A stretch of DNA of 64,000 nt from Scleroderma bovista (GCA_037178675.1 JAYMGJ010000001.1:186001-250000); one strand, 5' to 3'; shown: positions 11,200 to 23,085, counted from the first letter of the stretch. Made by a program: numbers and translations. The notes: generated by a model from the sequence alone, not told the origin.

Positions 11200-13120
11200 T
11201 CATTTCACCTCGTCAAGGATCTCGTCCATGGAGGAATGTTCCGCCGTTATCCCTTGTGCTTCTAGTACCATCTTAACAATAGACAGGGGCAGGCCCCCAA
11301 TGAACTTCCTCCTGAATGAATACTCGTCAGGGGGTTCAACCATGCGGTGCACCCACCTTTTCAAATCATTGTAGAATGCGAGTGCTCCCTTCTCGGGGGA
11401 GTAGTGCGTGCGGTCGTAATTGATGGTGGCCTGTTGGGCAGTAGCCTCGTGGATGAATCGCTTGAACAGTCCACAGATCAGGTCCTCGAAGGACCAGTAG
11501 CCAGTGCGCCTTTCCGGCATGTTGACCTCCTGGTCATACCACTCGGCGGCCATACCTTTGAGGTACAGCCCCGTATACAGGACACAATCTCCGTCGCGCC
11601 CGTACCCAGTGATCTTGAAGGTCCTGAAGTATTTGAGGAGCTGGGTGAGCCAATCGTCAAACTTCTCCATGTTGTCCTGGCCCCCATACTTCCCCGGTTT
11701 TGGCGGGTTCATTGCCTTCACCTCAGGGCCTAGTGGCCCGTCGGGCTTGTCGCCCACTTGCTCCCTAATACGCTGGCTGTAGCGCCGCATGGCGAACCCA
11801 GTGTATCGGTCGTTGCCTGGGGTGTAACCCCTGAGGTATTGGGATTGTCTCCCTCAATTACCATTGGCCCTTTGGCTGTCACAGATTTGGTTTTGGTTCG
11901 TTTCTCCCATGGCTGACTCGTGTTCACTTGGATGATAGCTCGAATCAGAGGGAGGACCTCCAGGGGGGCCTGGTGGGCCATGAGGCGGTCCGCCTCCTCC
12001 TCTAGTTGCATTTCTCCTATTGGGAGGATCCCTCCCTAGGTTTTCATTGTTATCGTCTCTGTTTGGGGCTCCATCGTCCCCGTCATCTTCTCCATCACCT
12101 CCTTGCGGATCATCACTGCCGTCGGGGTTGCCCCCCCTATTTCCCGGCTGTCAAGCACGCTGGTTCCTGGTCCTGCGCATCATCTCTGATGCTTGGTCAC
12201 CATAAAGGTGCCTTATGATATCCTCTTCACGTCCGGAGAGGTACGTGGGTCGCCTCCGCTTGTTGGGTGCTCGACTCTGGTTCCTAATGGGTGGTGTACC
12301 AAAGTTTCCTTCCTGGTTGTTGGTTAATGCTCACACTCTCCGCACATTTTCGATTTCTTGCGCTAAGTTGCACGTGCCCCTATTACTCATTACTGGGCTC
12401 GTTGCCCGACTTCCTGAGGTCTCCCTCTTGACAATCACACTCTCTTGATCTTCGTCTCCAGGGGACTCAGATCCCCCCTCCGAACTCCTCAAGAAGTTGA
12501 CGCAGGCATCAGAGTTGTCAAGCATGATGCTCATTGGGTCTTACACCATGATTGTCGAAGAGGATATTATCCTCATATTCTCACCACTGGTTCTCAACAT
12601 CGCACAGGTATTCCTGCATATACTGGAGAGCCTGTTCTCGGCTCGCGGGTGCTTCGGGAGTATTGTGCATCTCCAACGCTCTTACAGCTTCACGGGCGGC
12701 TTGCCCAATAGTAGAGGATGTGTCCTCTTCCATCGGGGCATCATTCCCAAAGCTCATCACTCTCGATGTATTTCTACTCGTTAGAGGGCTATCCTCAATG
12801 GGCACAGTGCCTATAACGAAGCTTCTGGGGATGCGATCCCCTCCAGTATAGTTACCACCCGCTCGGGGTGATCTTACCATAACCGGTGGTGCTTCTATGG
12901 GCATCTGTTGGACATTAATGTCCTGATCGCGTTGATCCGTGCCTTGTCCGAGGTCCCTAGTGGGTCCTCCAGTGGTCCTTTGGCATTGGGTATCCTCGGA
13001 TCTGGGTTGATCACCCTGGATAAAAATTTCATTGCTTTGGGGTGGGTCCCCAGGCAGTTGTTCCGCATTGCGCATCGTGCGCGCGGTTGCTCGGGTGATG
13101 GTTCGACTCATTGAATACAT
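11200..13120 (-). pseudogene. gag: Ty3/gypsy Gag, frameshifted
   Basis: The first frame (13120-12581, possible starts MYSMSRTIT or MSRTIT) is a charged, disordered leader that breaks at a TGA after ENQW. A second piece lies at 12534-12331. The core is intact over 11790-11200: EQVGDKPDGPLGPEVKAMNP, then KYGGQDNMEKFDDWLTQLL, FKITGYGRDGDCVLYTG and LALAFYNDLKRWVHRMVEPP-like segments. These match the retrotransposon Gag capsid fold (conserved W, 'AAEWYDQEV', 'FIGGLPLSIVKMVLE'). In elements of this kind the protein packages the RNA into cytoplasmic particles. The frames are joined only by frameshifts, so the gene is broken. Confidence 0.75.
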
Positions 13121-13318
13121 AGATGGATGTTCAAAAAAGTTTAAGGTGGTTGGTAGCTTCTCTGATCCTCACTCAACACAGAACACGACCAATGTGTATT
13201 CTTTGAGTATGTAGGATAATAAGAAGTAAGTCTTATATTACATAACAAGAAGCAATTAAATAGGAAAGGAAGTATTACATAAGTAAACAAATATGGGTGA
13301 CCCCTAAGGGCACCCTTA

Positions 13319-13400
13319 CAGGAAGACCACCACTCACTTTTTGTTGTCATTTGGTGTTGGTTGTTGGTTGTTCTGACCTCTTCCCTCACTTAGGCGCACA
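13319..13400 (+). repeat. terminal 82 bp of LTR family B
   Basis: Near-identical to 2147-2228, from AGGAAGACCACCACT to GGCGCACA. It lies in plus orientation just upstream of the minus-strand Gag. It may be a trace of a truncated LTR. Flanking DNA on both sides differs from the other copy. Confidence 0.75.
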
Positions 13401-13429
13401 CTGTCTATTTACATCACAACTAATGCATT

Positions 13430-13704
13430 GACAGGTTGAGAAAGCTTTTTGAGCATGGTCAACAGGAGAGTATGCTCCACCACACAAGGCCCATCAAAGG
13501 TTTAGTTGAAAAGTCTGGGGGTTTGCTACTAATGAGGTGATGGAATCTGTTGATCATCTTTCTGGTAATCAGTGGAAGAAGATTTTGACAGCTGCTGCAA
13601 AGTTCAGGGGGGCTTATCATCCTCAGCCTACTTTGGATGCTGTGGTGGCCCAGTTGAGGAGGCCATCTGGAAGGGCTAGATGCATTGAACAGGACTCTGA
13701 ATAG
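13430..13704 (+). pseudogene. 3' coding fragment, unknown protein
   Basis: A coding-looking frame (RKLFEHGQQESMLHHTRPIK) shifts once near 13517 and continues as NEVMESVDHLSGNQWKKIL, then AKFRGAYHPQPTLDAVV, ending ARCIEQDSE with a stop at about 13704. The pattern of charged helices and the shared sense across one shift suggest the last exon of a lost gene. I do not recognise the family. Confidence 0.35.
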
Positions 13705-13769
13705 TGTTTAGTTGCTTATTGATTTGCATTGTTGATGGTGGTTTTTTACTGAGTTTGTGAAAATCTGGA

Positions 13770-14640
13770 TAAATCAGAGAAATTGATGATCTGAGAGTCT
13801 GAGAAACTAGTAAGCTCAGAACTACTGACAATCAGAGAAACTGGTAAGCTAAGCATTACTGATAGTCTGACAGTCTGAGAAACTAGTAAGCTCAGAACTA
13901 CTGACAATCAGAGAAACTGGTAAGCTAAGAATTACTGATAGTCTGACAGTCTGGAAAACTGGTAAGCTGAGAACTACTGACAATCTGACAATCTGAAAAA
14001 CTGGTAAGTTGAGAATTACTAATAGTCTGATAGTCCTGGACAGCTATTAAACTGATAACTACTGATAGTCTGACAGTCTGGAAAACTAGTAAGCTAAAAA
14101 CTACTGACAGTCTGAGAAACTATTAAACTGATAACTACTGACACTCTGAGAGTCTGAAGAAATGATGGGCTGAAAATAACTGATGGTCTGATCATTTGAG
14201 AGACTGAGGTACTGGAAATTACTGATACACTGAGAGGGTCTGATGTTCTATTAAACTGTTTGACTGCAAATAACTGACTATCTGATACTATCTGAGAATT
14301 ACTGGCAATCTGATATGCTGCCTTGCTGGACAACTGTTAGGCTGACATTATCTGATAAATTATGGTGTTCTGTGTAACTGCTAAACTGCTGAACTAAAAA
14401 TAACTGTTGGGCTGACATTATCTGATAAATTCTTGTGTTCTCTGTGACTGCTGGACTGCTGAACTGAAAATAACTGACATATTCTGACAGTCTGAATATA
14501 TGAAAAACTGCTGACCTGAAAATAACTGAAGGTCTGTGTAACTGCTGAACTGATATCAGAAGGGCAAATTCTGAATTACTGACTGACTGCTGGTCTGAAA
14601 ATGTCTGAGAATGTCTGATCTCAGATTTTCAGATTTTTTC
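13770..14640. repeat. degenerate CTGA-rich repeat field
   Basis: About 870 bp are built from recurring short words (ACTGATAGTCTGACAGTCTG, GAAACTGGTAAGCTGAGAA). The first third (13790-14100) shows a clear period of about 60 bp; the rest decays into loosely spaced CTGA/CTGAAAATAACTGA words. There is strand asymmetry and no frame. Confidence 0.7.
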
Positions 14641-15149
14641 AGTTCTTCAGAAAATTTGTCAAGTTGCTGATGCATATGAGACAAACTGCCAAAAAGTCTG
14701 CAGGTGGAACTGCAAATCATATCTCCATCCCAGAGCTATGCAGAAATGCAAGAGCAGCAGTGAGACAACCCTAAGGGACAAGCCCAAAGAACTATCACAC
14801 AAGCTCCGAGGAGGGATAGGAGTTGAGTCTTAGAGCATAAACCCAAAGAGAGCTCAAATGGAGAGCTCCAGGGTGCTGGATTCACCAGTACATATACTAC
14901 AGAGCATGCACCAGGCATGAGGTATACATGAGACTACAGCATGTATGTAGGTAGTGGTATGACATCAAGGGTGTAGGTATGGCTACCAGAAGACATACAT
15001 GAGGCAAGGGACTAGGCTACATATAGCGTTCCAGGTTGTATACAGGCTGCTTACAGGTTGTAATCAGGTTGCATACAGGTCTGATAAGTTAGGATGTCAT
15101 CTAATCACAGATTAGATAAGATAAAAAGTCATGGTCCGTTACAAGCAGG
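14641..15149. other. no gene seen
   Basis: This is mixed-composition DNA with no coding frame that I can support. GTATACAGGCTG/GGTTGTAATCAGG words repeat weakly near 15030-15085. Confidence 0.5.
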
Positions 15150-16940
15150 CGCTCCACCAGTAATGCCAATTATTTGTGTCCCTCCCCTCCGACGGTGTGC
15201 AGATAAGGTAACAGCTGGGAAGCCACCCAAGATACTGGTAAGTACATTTTTCTCTTGATTTCCCCCCAGGACTAAGATATACTAGTTTTGTTATCTGTGC
15301 CAGGATGGCAGCTTCCTCTACAAGTGCGATGACTGCCTGCACACTATGTGTTTGAAATGCATTCAGGTCCCTGCAGAGCATCGGGCCACCCTCGTAGAAG
15401 ATGATGTATGCTTCCAGTGCGTTTCTTGCCACTGGCTCCTTATCCAGCAGCAAAAAGTATGCAGACCATACGCGGTGCGTGGCTTCATTTCTTGTCTAGT
15501 TATAAACCTCCTACAGGGATTTACAAAGGATAATGTTCCAATACTCCCCACATTCCTTCCCATGTCTGGAAGGTTTGAGTTAGGGACTTGTGGCCACATC
15601 CTTTCACCCACTGTTCTTCTCATCCATTTCTATCTCTCATTGATCACCTCCACATTCCATGCCAGAATAATTCACCAGAGTCTTTCAGACTATTTCCCCC
15701 ATGGTGGCCTTGACACGCTCAATGTACCATTCAACCTTGGTACAGATGAGGCAGCTGCAGAGTATACCCAGCCAAACAGGTGAGGGAAATGGAGGCAACA
15801 ACGCAGTGGACATGAGCAGACCAGAGGGGCAGAATGAAGAAGTGGGGGAGCGGAACAAGGAGGTGGAGGAGTGGGACACACGAGAAGAAGAGTGAACTGC
15901 CCAGGTGGAGAAGCAGAAGGAGGAGGAGGAGAAAAGACAAAGAGAGGAGGCAAATGCTGAGAAGAGGAGGCAGGAGGAAAAGGGGGTGCCAAGGATGTGG
16001 GCATTTGTAGTATGTAGTATGTAGTATGTACTCAACAGAACAAGATCCAGCCTGGGCCCTGGGAACTGCTTATCAGCACTGTTCCAACTTCCAACTTCCA
16101 AATTCATATTTGGCTTTCAACAGGTCGAATCAGCTCAATCCAACGTTAATGCATCATTCACACGGTGATATTCACAGATGGGCAGCACCAATTGTAGCAT
16201 GGACATCTGCCCAGGTTCCACTTCATCGTAGAAATCTACATGCCACTGCAAGCATTTGTGGATGTTTTGTGACAAAACATTGTAAAAAAATAGAAGAAAG
16301 AGATACTCTTTTATTTGCAATTTTGTTTAACACAAAAGACAAATATTATACAGCATAATCTTTGTCATTTTTATCTCAAGACATGGTTTGAGACTATTTC
16401 TTATGTCAGGGCAGTAAAAAATTTAATCTTTTTCTTCTGCCTATCCTTTGCAAAACAAAATGGAGAAAACACAATATAACTTTCCTTGTATTTAGGGACT
16501 AAAAACCATAATGTTCTGTGAAAAAATATTGTGAATCACATACACTATATACTTAACAAAAAAAGCCTATAATCACAAGGTATATCCTAATAAATGCTAC
16601 TCTAAATAAACATCCCTTGTTCTGGCCATAAACATTACATGCATAACATCATTTTATTGCACAAATCATCTTTAAAAAAACTCAACATGTTTATGGCCAA
16701 AACATGGAGAATGCATTTTCAATGTTTTTTGTTGAAAAATGATATGGATACCTGTGAGACCTGACTATCTAAACATGGACTGCCTCAAACATGGTGGTGA
16801 GGAAGACACCTAGGTAGCTAGTGGAATAGTGATTGTTGTTATGCTGGTGGGTGGGGCTGTTGACATTTGTCAATGGAGGTGGTGGCAGTGGTGGGGCTGG
16901 TGTCAGGTGTCATTGTTGTGCTAGTGCTGGAGGGACCATA

Positions 16941-17223
16941 TGTCGGAAGTTTCAAACACCCCGTTGCAATCATACCATATTTAGACACCATTTAGACTCA
17001 TTTATTTACATATTTTTTGCTTGGCACCTTACTATAATGGAAAAATTGGGCTGCAATTTCAGGCCCATTGCTTGGAACCAAATTCTAACCTGATTGCAAC
17101 CTCATTTGGACTGGTATTCCAAGTTACTTACAGTAAATTTCGGGTAGTATTGCAAGGCACCTGTACATTTAGGAGTTGCAATTGCTTACAACTGGTAGCA
17201 ACCCAAAAAAAATTTTTCCAACA
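16941..17223. mobile_element. 283-bp MITE nested in the CACTA-like arm
   Basis: The element interrupts the left arm but is absent from the matching place in the right arm, so both borders are exact. It starts TGTCGGAA, ends TTCCAACA (imperfect inverted ends), and is flanked by TA on both sides (16939-16940, 17224-17225). TA duplication and small size fit a Tc1/mariner-type MITE. There is no coding frame. Confidence 0.75.
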
Positions 17224-19520
17224 TAGTTGTCATGCTGGTGGTGGGTAGGGCTGTTAAGTTGTCATTGCCTGGCTGGTGGGGCCATCAACATCTTCATCAT
17301 GTGGAGGGCACAAGGGATATCAGATACATGGACAGACATGGTGTGAATCATGACAGCTGGCAAATAAGATTATGGAAGTTCACTGCAATGGTTGCTGCTG
17401 GAAGGCCAGTTGTTAGTTAACTAAGAGCTGGTTGTCACGATCTTGGCCAAAAGGTCCTTGATGCCAGCTGGTGTGGGGGGGTGATGCAGATGAGGCAGGT
17501 GATGACATAGAGTATGTTGGCAAGGGAGTTTCTAGGGATGAACTGACTCAGTGAGGGCTGTGTTTTTTGGAGTATGACATGTTCACTGAGGTTCATCAAC
17601 AGCAACACAAACATACATATTTGTAGTACACCAGGCACATCCATCCATGCCCATGTACCTGGTACTACATCAATGATGATGGTGATGAGTCACAACATCA
17701 CCAAAGCCCACACATGCCAGACAATGCTGTCAACAGCGATAACATGACTAATGGTCCTGTTTATGGCCAAAACATGGAGAATGCATTTTTCATGTTTTTG
17801 GTTTAAAAATCACATGTGTTGATATGGATATCTGTGAGACCTGACTTTCTAAAAATAGTGTGGAAAATATGTCTAATATCAGTCTCCCATAATGAGTATT
17901 ACCAGACTTTTGTCTATGCTTGTCCTGTATCTGCTCAATCTGAAATACATCTGGAGTTATTTGAAAATTGTCTGGAGAAGGCTGTGGATGTGGATGTAAC
18001 CTGTGATATTGGTGGTGTGGGCATGTAGCCATGATTGTGGATATAGATAACTGGCAACCTGGCCAGATCATGGGTTCTGTCAGGACTGGTGACACCCATG
18101 AGTTGACCTGTACCACTCCCTAACTGAGTGTGATTGTGAATACTATACTTCTCATCAGAGTTAGCAAGTTGTAGTCATTACTCATTACTTCACCATGAGG
18201 ACAATGCCAATTATGGCTCCATGAAAAACTCCCACGTTATTAACTAGTTAGTATTAACATGTCAATAACTCAGGGCTGAAAGATGTCAATGGTCATCGTG
18301 GTGCTGAACTCTATTGATAGCTGGGGCAGTGGTGTCATCAGCAATAAGCTGTGGTGGCACTCATGCTTGGCATGCTCATGTGGTGGTCAGGCTGTCCACA
18401 TCAATGGCCATGGACAGTAGTGGTGTTGTTTGTAGTGAGTAGTGTTGGCACTTGCCATCATGCTCACAGGTGGTTGAGCCATTGACATTAACACATAAGT
18501 TGGTTTTTGTCATAGCGGTGTTGGCTGGCCACTGCCATCATTGTTGTCATCATGTGGGTGGCCACAACATGCAGGATGAGAGATGCCACATGCCTTTGAA
18601 AGATCTCAGGACACCTCAGAGTTGCATCAATAACTCCCAGCTAGAGTTTTTCATGGAGCTTTAATGCCAATGGCTAAATCAATCTTGAGAACTCTTACCA
18701 TATGCCTTTTCCCCTCACTGTGTCTGCACTCATACTAAGTCAGTCTTTGACCATACCCTTCAGTCTCATGCTTAAGTATTTGTTCAGCCTTTCTAATCTT
18801 TGGGAAGCACAACTATGCTACATAGCACCTTGGCCTTAATGCTAGGCCAATGCCTGACCCCCAGATCTCTTGAGGAAAGATCAGTAACACACCAGTGGCA
18901 TGGCACCACCCTTGGCAGCAGTTTGTTTGTGTTCCCATGGTCTTTAGATATAATAATTTTTGTGTACCTGACAATGTACCTAATATATGCCCTCTTCCAA
19001 TGCCAATTCCTGAAATGGTTGAGAGCCCCTGACAGAAGTCTATTGGGCCCAATCAACATTGTGAGAAAGGTGCACTGAGGGTATCACATCCCTCCCACCA
19101 GTCTATTGGGTCTATCAAGTAAGATTGACAACATTGTGGGGAGATCCATCAGAGGTTCTTCAGAGGGTAAGCATCACCTCCATCTGCAACAATATTTGGT
19201 ACAAATGATTGTATTGCAGCATATACAAGCCTCACCAGCCAGGCAATGACAACTTAACAGCCCTACCCACTACCAGCATGACAACTATGGTCCCTCCAGC
19301 ACCAGCACAACAATGACACCTGACACCAGCACCACCACTGCCACCACCCCTGTTGACAAATGTCAACAGCCCCACCCACCAGCATAACAACAATCACTAT
19401 TCCACTAGCTACCTAGGTGTCTTCCTCACCACCATGTTTGAGGCAGTCCATGTTTAGATAGTCAGGTCTCACAGGTATCCATATCATTTTTCAACAAAAA
19501 ACATTGAAAATGCATTCTCC

Positions 19521-19660
19521 ATGTTTTGGCCATAAACATGTTGAGTTTTTTTAAAGATGATTTGTGCAATAAAATGATGTTATGCATGTAATGTTTTGGC
19601 CATAAACATGTTGAGTTTTTTTTAAAATGATTTGTGCAATAAAATGATGTTATGCATGTA
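19521..19660. repeat. 70-bp tandem duplication in the right inverted arm
   Basis: Two near-identical 70-bp units (19521-19590 and 19591-19660) each start ATGTTTTGGCCATAAACATG. The left arm has only one unit, so the duplication arose after the arms formed. Confidence 0.85.
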
Positions 19661-21255
19661 ATGTTTATGGCCAGAACAAGGGATGTTTATTTAGAGTAGC
19701 ATTTATTAGGATATACCTTGTGATTATAGGCTTTTTTTGTTAAGTATATAGTGTATGTGATTCACAATATTTTTTCACAGAACATTATGGTTTTTAGTCC
19801 CTAAATACAAGGAAAGTTATATTGTGTTTTCTCCATTTTGTTTTGCAAAGGATAGGCAGAAGAAAAAGATTAAATTTTTTACTGCCCTGACATAAGAAAT
19901 AGTCTCAAACCATGTCTTGAGATAAAAATGACAAAGATTATGCTGTATAATATTTGTCTTTTGTGTTAAACAAAATTGCAAATAAAAGAGTATCTCTTTC
20001 TTCTATTTTTTTACAATGTTTTGTCACAAAACATCCACAAATGCTTGCAGTGTGCATTCTACAGCTGTAGTCGATGGCACCTATTACAGCCATTCCCCAC
20101 CAATGATGACCCGAAGCTATACAAATGGGATCCAAAGTCGTGTTCAGCAGCCTCAACTTCGTGAGGCTCGGTCTTCACCATTCCAAAGGGCCAGAGGTAC
20201 AACCCAGACGATATACAACACCATCAAGCCTGAGAGACCCAAAGCCATCCATTCAATCTCATCCCCCAACTCCTTATCTGTGCGAACCACTGAAGAATCT
20301 CCTTATCTGGTGTCCACAACTCAATCTACGGGTTTGCATGGCGCTCAGGAAGCAGCTGGCACTCCTATTTCCCTCAAATGTCCCCACAACACTGCAAGCC
20401 AAACTGGAGAGAAGGTTGGCTTTGGTCAGTGGGATGCCCTTCTCAAGGAGGCCACTGGTCACGATACTTCCAAGAATCTCAACAAAGGTAATTCCCATTT
20501 TTCAAACTTCAGAAGTTTGTATCTTACTGTAGCTAAATCATGACCTGAAGATATCTGCAAGAGTATTCTAGGTTACATTGCCAAAGCTAACATAGAGGAA
20601 GTGTTGAAGGTCAGTCATTATTTGGCAGACACCAAATAAGACTTCTATCAATCAGGAGGTGTTTCCAGATGTTGGGCCGGATGAATATGAAACAATTTCA
20701 CATATCATTGAGGATATGTCGGCGATCTCCACAAATGCTTGGTGCAATGACCTGATTTGAATGAGTTAAAATGTTCGGTTCTAATGACATCACAGGTTGA
20801 CGTACGACACAGATGTCCACAGCATGATCATTGAATTAGTGTCCCCTGTACATGAAGCACTGTTTGATGACCTGAATCACACCCTTGCCAGGATGCTGGA
20901 CGAAATTCCTTACGATCAAAATGTCGTCCGTGCTTGCATACACATGAATTACCATCTATTGGTCGGAAGGTCTTCGCTTACACCTGACATGGTGATATCA
21001 TTGATGGACATCCAAGGCACCACAGATGATGATCCTCAGTACGTTCTCATTGGAGAATGTGCTTTCTCTGAGCAGAAGATGCACCTTGTCGAGAAACTGA
21101 AGAAGTATATCCGGGGACTCCCCCACCTTGTAGTTATAATCATGGTGATCGTTGAGGAGGACAGTAGCTACAATGCACCCACAAAGAATTCAGATGCATG
21201 GACTTTCTTTCAGGGCCTTGAAAACATGCTTTCACAGAAGGACTTTCTGGCTTTA

Positions 21256-22068
21256 CAATGACTCCAAAAACCCTTTCCATAACTAACCCTAACAGCAGTG
21301 CGCGAAGCACACTGCCAAACACATAGAAAATGACACTAAGCTTTGGTGGAGTTGTAAATAGTACATGCTCTTGGCTACAATATTGCTCCCTAAGTCATGT
21401 GATTTTGTTCACACAGTCCAGAGATATGGGCATTTTAAAACAGCAAGTCCATGGAAAGGGTTTTTTCACTTTTCAATTGGTAACTAGGATCTCATTCAAA
21501 ACAGTCTATAATTGCTATTGTTTGTTGATACAAACAAAGATACACATGTAACCAATATGTCTGAGCTTAAAAAGGTTCACACACTTCTTTGTTTTCAACC
21601 ACCATCATGGTCAGATCCCTCTCTCTTACTCAACAAAACACCATTCTCTCTTTGCTTGACTCTGGCAATTCTGGTGAAGCTATTGCCAAGCAAGTAGGTG
21701 TCAGCCCTTCTGCTGTATCTAAACCTTGCTCTAAGAAGTGTTCTACCCTTCCTAGATGGTGGTTGAAAACAAAGAAGTGTGTGAACCTTTTTAAGCTCAG
21801 ACATATTGGTTACATGTGTATCTTTGTTTGTATCAACAAACAATAGCAATTATAGACTGTTTTGAATGAGATCCTAGTTACCAATTTAAAATGCCCATAT
21901 CTCTGGACTGTGTGAATGAAATCACATGACTTAGGGAGCAATATTGTAGCCAAGAGCATGTACTATTTACCACTCCACCAAAGCTTAGTGTCATTTTCTA
22001 TGTGTTTGGCAGTGTGCTTCACACACTGCTGTTAGGGTTAGTTATGGAAAGGGTTTTTGGAGTCACTG
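21256..22068. mobile_element. Tc1/mariner fold-back element, 813 bp
   Basis: The ends are CARTGACTCCAAAAACCC in inverted orientation, with TA on both sides (21254-21255 and 22069-22070). The arms are unusually long: 21256-21606 and 21755-22068, nearly identical apart from an indel of about 35 bp in the left arm. The 148-bp spacer holds the start of a transposase gene. The right arm therefore seems to be an inverted copy of the 5' region that replaced the rest of the transposase. It sits in an exon of the surrounding gene. Confidence 0.85.
21607..21754 (+). pseudogene. N-terminal HTH of a Tc1-type transposase
   Basis: Reading from ATG at 21607: MVRSLSLTQQNTILSLLDSG, then SGEAIAKQVGVSPSAVSK. 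This is the first helix-turn-helix of Tc1/mariner transposases, which binds the inverted repeat. The family continues for some 300 residues with a DDE catalytic domain, but here the frame runs after about 50 codons into the complement of the left arm. Only the DNA-binding part remains, so it could at most compete for binding sites. The ATG lies exactly at the arm border. Confidence 0.75.
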
Positions 22069-23085
22069 TATGTCCAGACGCTGGACAGCCCCTTCGCCTT
22101 GGATCGCCGATTATGGTTGGAGGGCACACTTGGTGCCACATCAGTAGTGTAAACTACTATGTGTGGGTCAGACAGCCAGGGGATGGTCCAATTGATCTCG
22201 ATAACACAGAGGAGGGGCATATGGCACATGGAGTAAGTCCCAGTCAGTTTCATAAATATAGTTGCATTAATATGCAGACCCTTTTCCACGAGATCAGAAT
22301 GGGCGATGTGGAGGCCATGCTAGGAATGGGCCTTTCGTTCATTAAACATAGCATCATCAATTACTTTGATGATCTGAACATCCCTCTTGATCCTGCCACC
22401 ACCAATGCAATTCTCGGCAGTCAGACTCCTTTACCGATTCAATGGAAGAACTTCCGGGGTGGCCTCATCGCTGCAATGAGGGTTACCGCCCACCAGCGTT
22501 ATCACTGGTGGCTGGAACACGTCATCTTTCGTGGTCAGAAACATCCCTATGATACTGACTCTCCAACTGACTCCAATGTGGATGCACCATCCCCTCCCTC
22601 TAGTGACCCTCAGCAGCTACTGTCTGAAATGCCAGAGGATGCTGGAGTGGAAGCCATCCACTCACAGACCCAATCTGATCTGTTGGGCTCACCTGTTCGT
22701 GCAGGTGATCGGACCCTCAGCCAGCCGATGGAGAGCATAGGCAGGGTCCTTTGGATGACAAAGAGGAGGGCTATTGGTAAGTAAGGCCCTGGATGCTGAA
22801 TGTAACACATTATATTTTCAGGTGCCCATCTTCTGCATGCTCGCTGTTTCAAGTATGTACGTATGTGCTAAGTGATGACTCACCAGTGTTGTGTTAGTAG
22901 TCATGTGTTATTGATTCCGGTTGACAACCATCTCCTAGAGTTGAATGTAAGTCGCCAAAGCAGTTCCCTGGAGTCTGGAGTCTGGACTGCCAGGGCCCAG
23001 GTGGTTATGCACGGTTTGGACATATATAAGAATGCCATTGACTCAGAACTTCTCTGTCACTGCCTACATTCTTACAGGTACCCAA

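Larger units (their letters stand above)
7372..13120 (-). mobile_element. Ty3/gypsy retrotransposon internal region, degraded
   Basis: The order on the minus strand is Gag, zinc knuckle, aspartic protease, reverse transcriptase, RNase H remnant, integrase zinc finger and the start of the integrase core. This is the Ty3/gypsy order, with integrase last. The copy has frameshifts in Gag, premature TGA codons in RT, a large internal deletion between RT and RNase H (about 8415), and an integrase core cut off at 7371. It cannot encode a working set of proteins. Upstream of Gag (13121-13318) there is only short leader-like DNA, and no 5' LTR in the same orientation was found. Confidence 0.85.
16244..20052. 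mobile_element. CACTA-like DNA transposon with about 0.8-kb inverted arms, non-autonomous
   Basis: The ends are CACTGCAAGCATTTGTGG and its exact complement, flanked by TGC on both sides (16241-16243 and 20053-20055). CACTG termini with a 3-bp duplication fit the CMC/EnSpm (CACTA) superfamily. The inverted arms run 16244-17283 (interrupted by a MITE) and 19231-20052. The right arm carries an extra 70-bp tandem copy. The 1.9-kb middle is built of GGTGGT/CATCATCA-rich DNA, and at 17761-17850 it repeats a piece of the arm. No transposase is present, so mobility would need a helper. Confidence 0.8.
15150..22870 (+). pseudogene. large uncharacterised Agaricomycete gene, split by two DNA transposons
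   Basis: I read this as one multi-exon gene of a family common in Agaricomycetes, function unknown. The first exons give a zinc-binding module, CDDCLHTMCLKC...DVCFQCVSCHW (about 15310-15440), then GFTKDNVPILPTFLPMSGRF and LSDYFPHGGL (to about 15780). A Glu/Arg coiled-coil follows (15790-15990). After the CACTA-like insertion (16244-20052) coding resumes with a disordered part and FGQWDALLKEATGHDTSK. Next come TGA 20541-20543, PEDICKSILGYIAKAN, two introns, and AWLTYDTDVHSMIIELVSPV (20794 on). A Tc1-type element interrupts it at 21256-22068; removing the element and one TA rejoins the frame exactly (DFLAL then CPDAGQPLRL). It ends RCFKYVRMC near 22870 after an intron at about 22776. It is dead as it stands. 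Confidence 0.5.
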
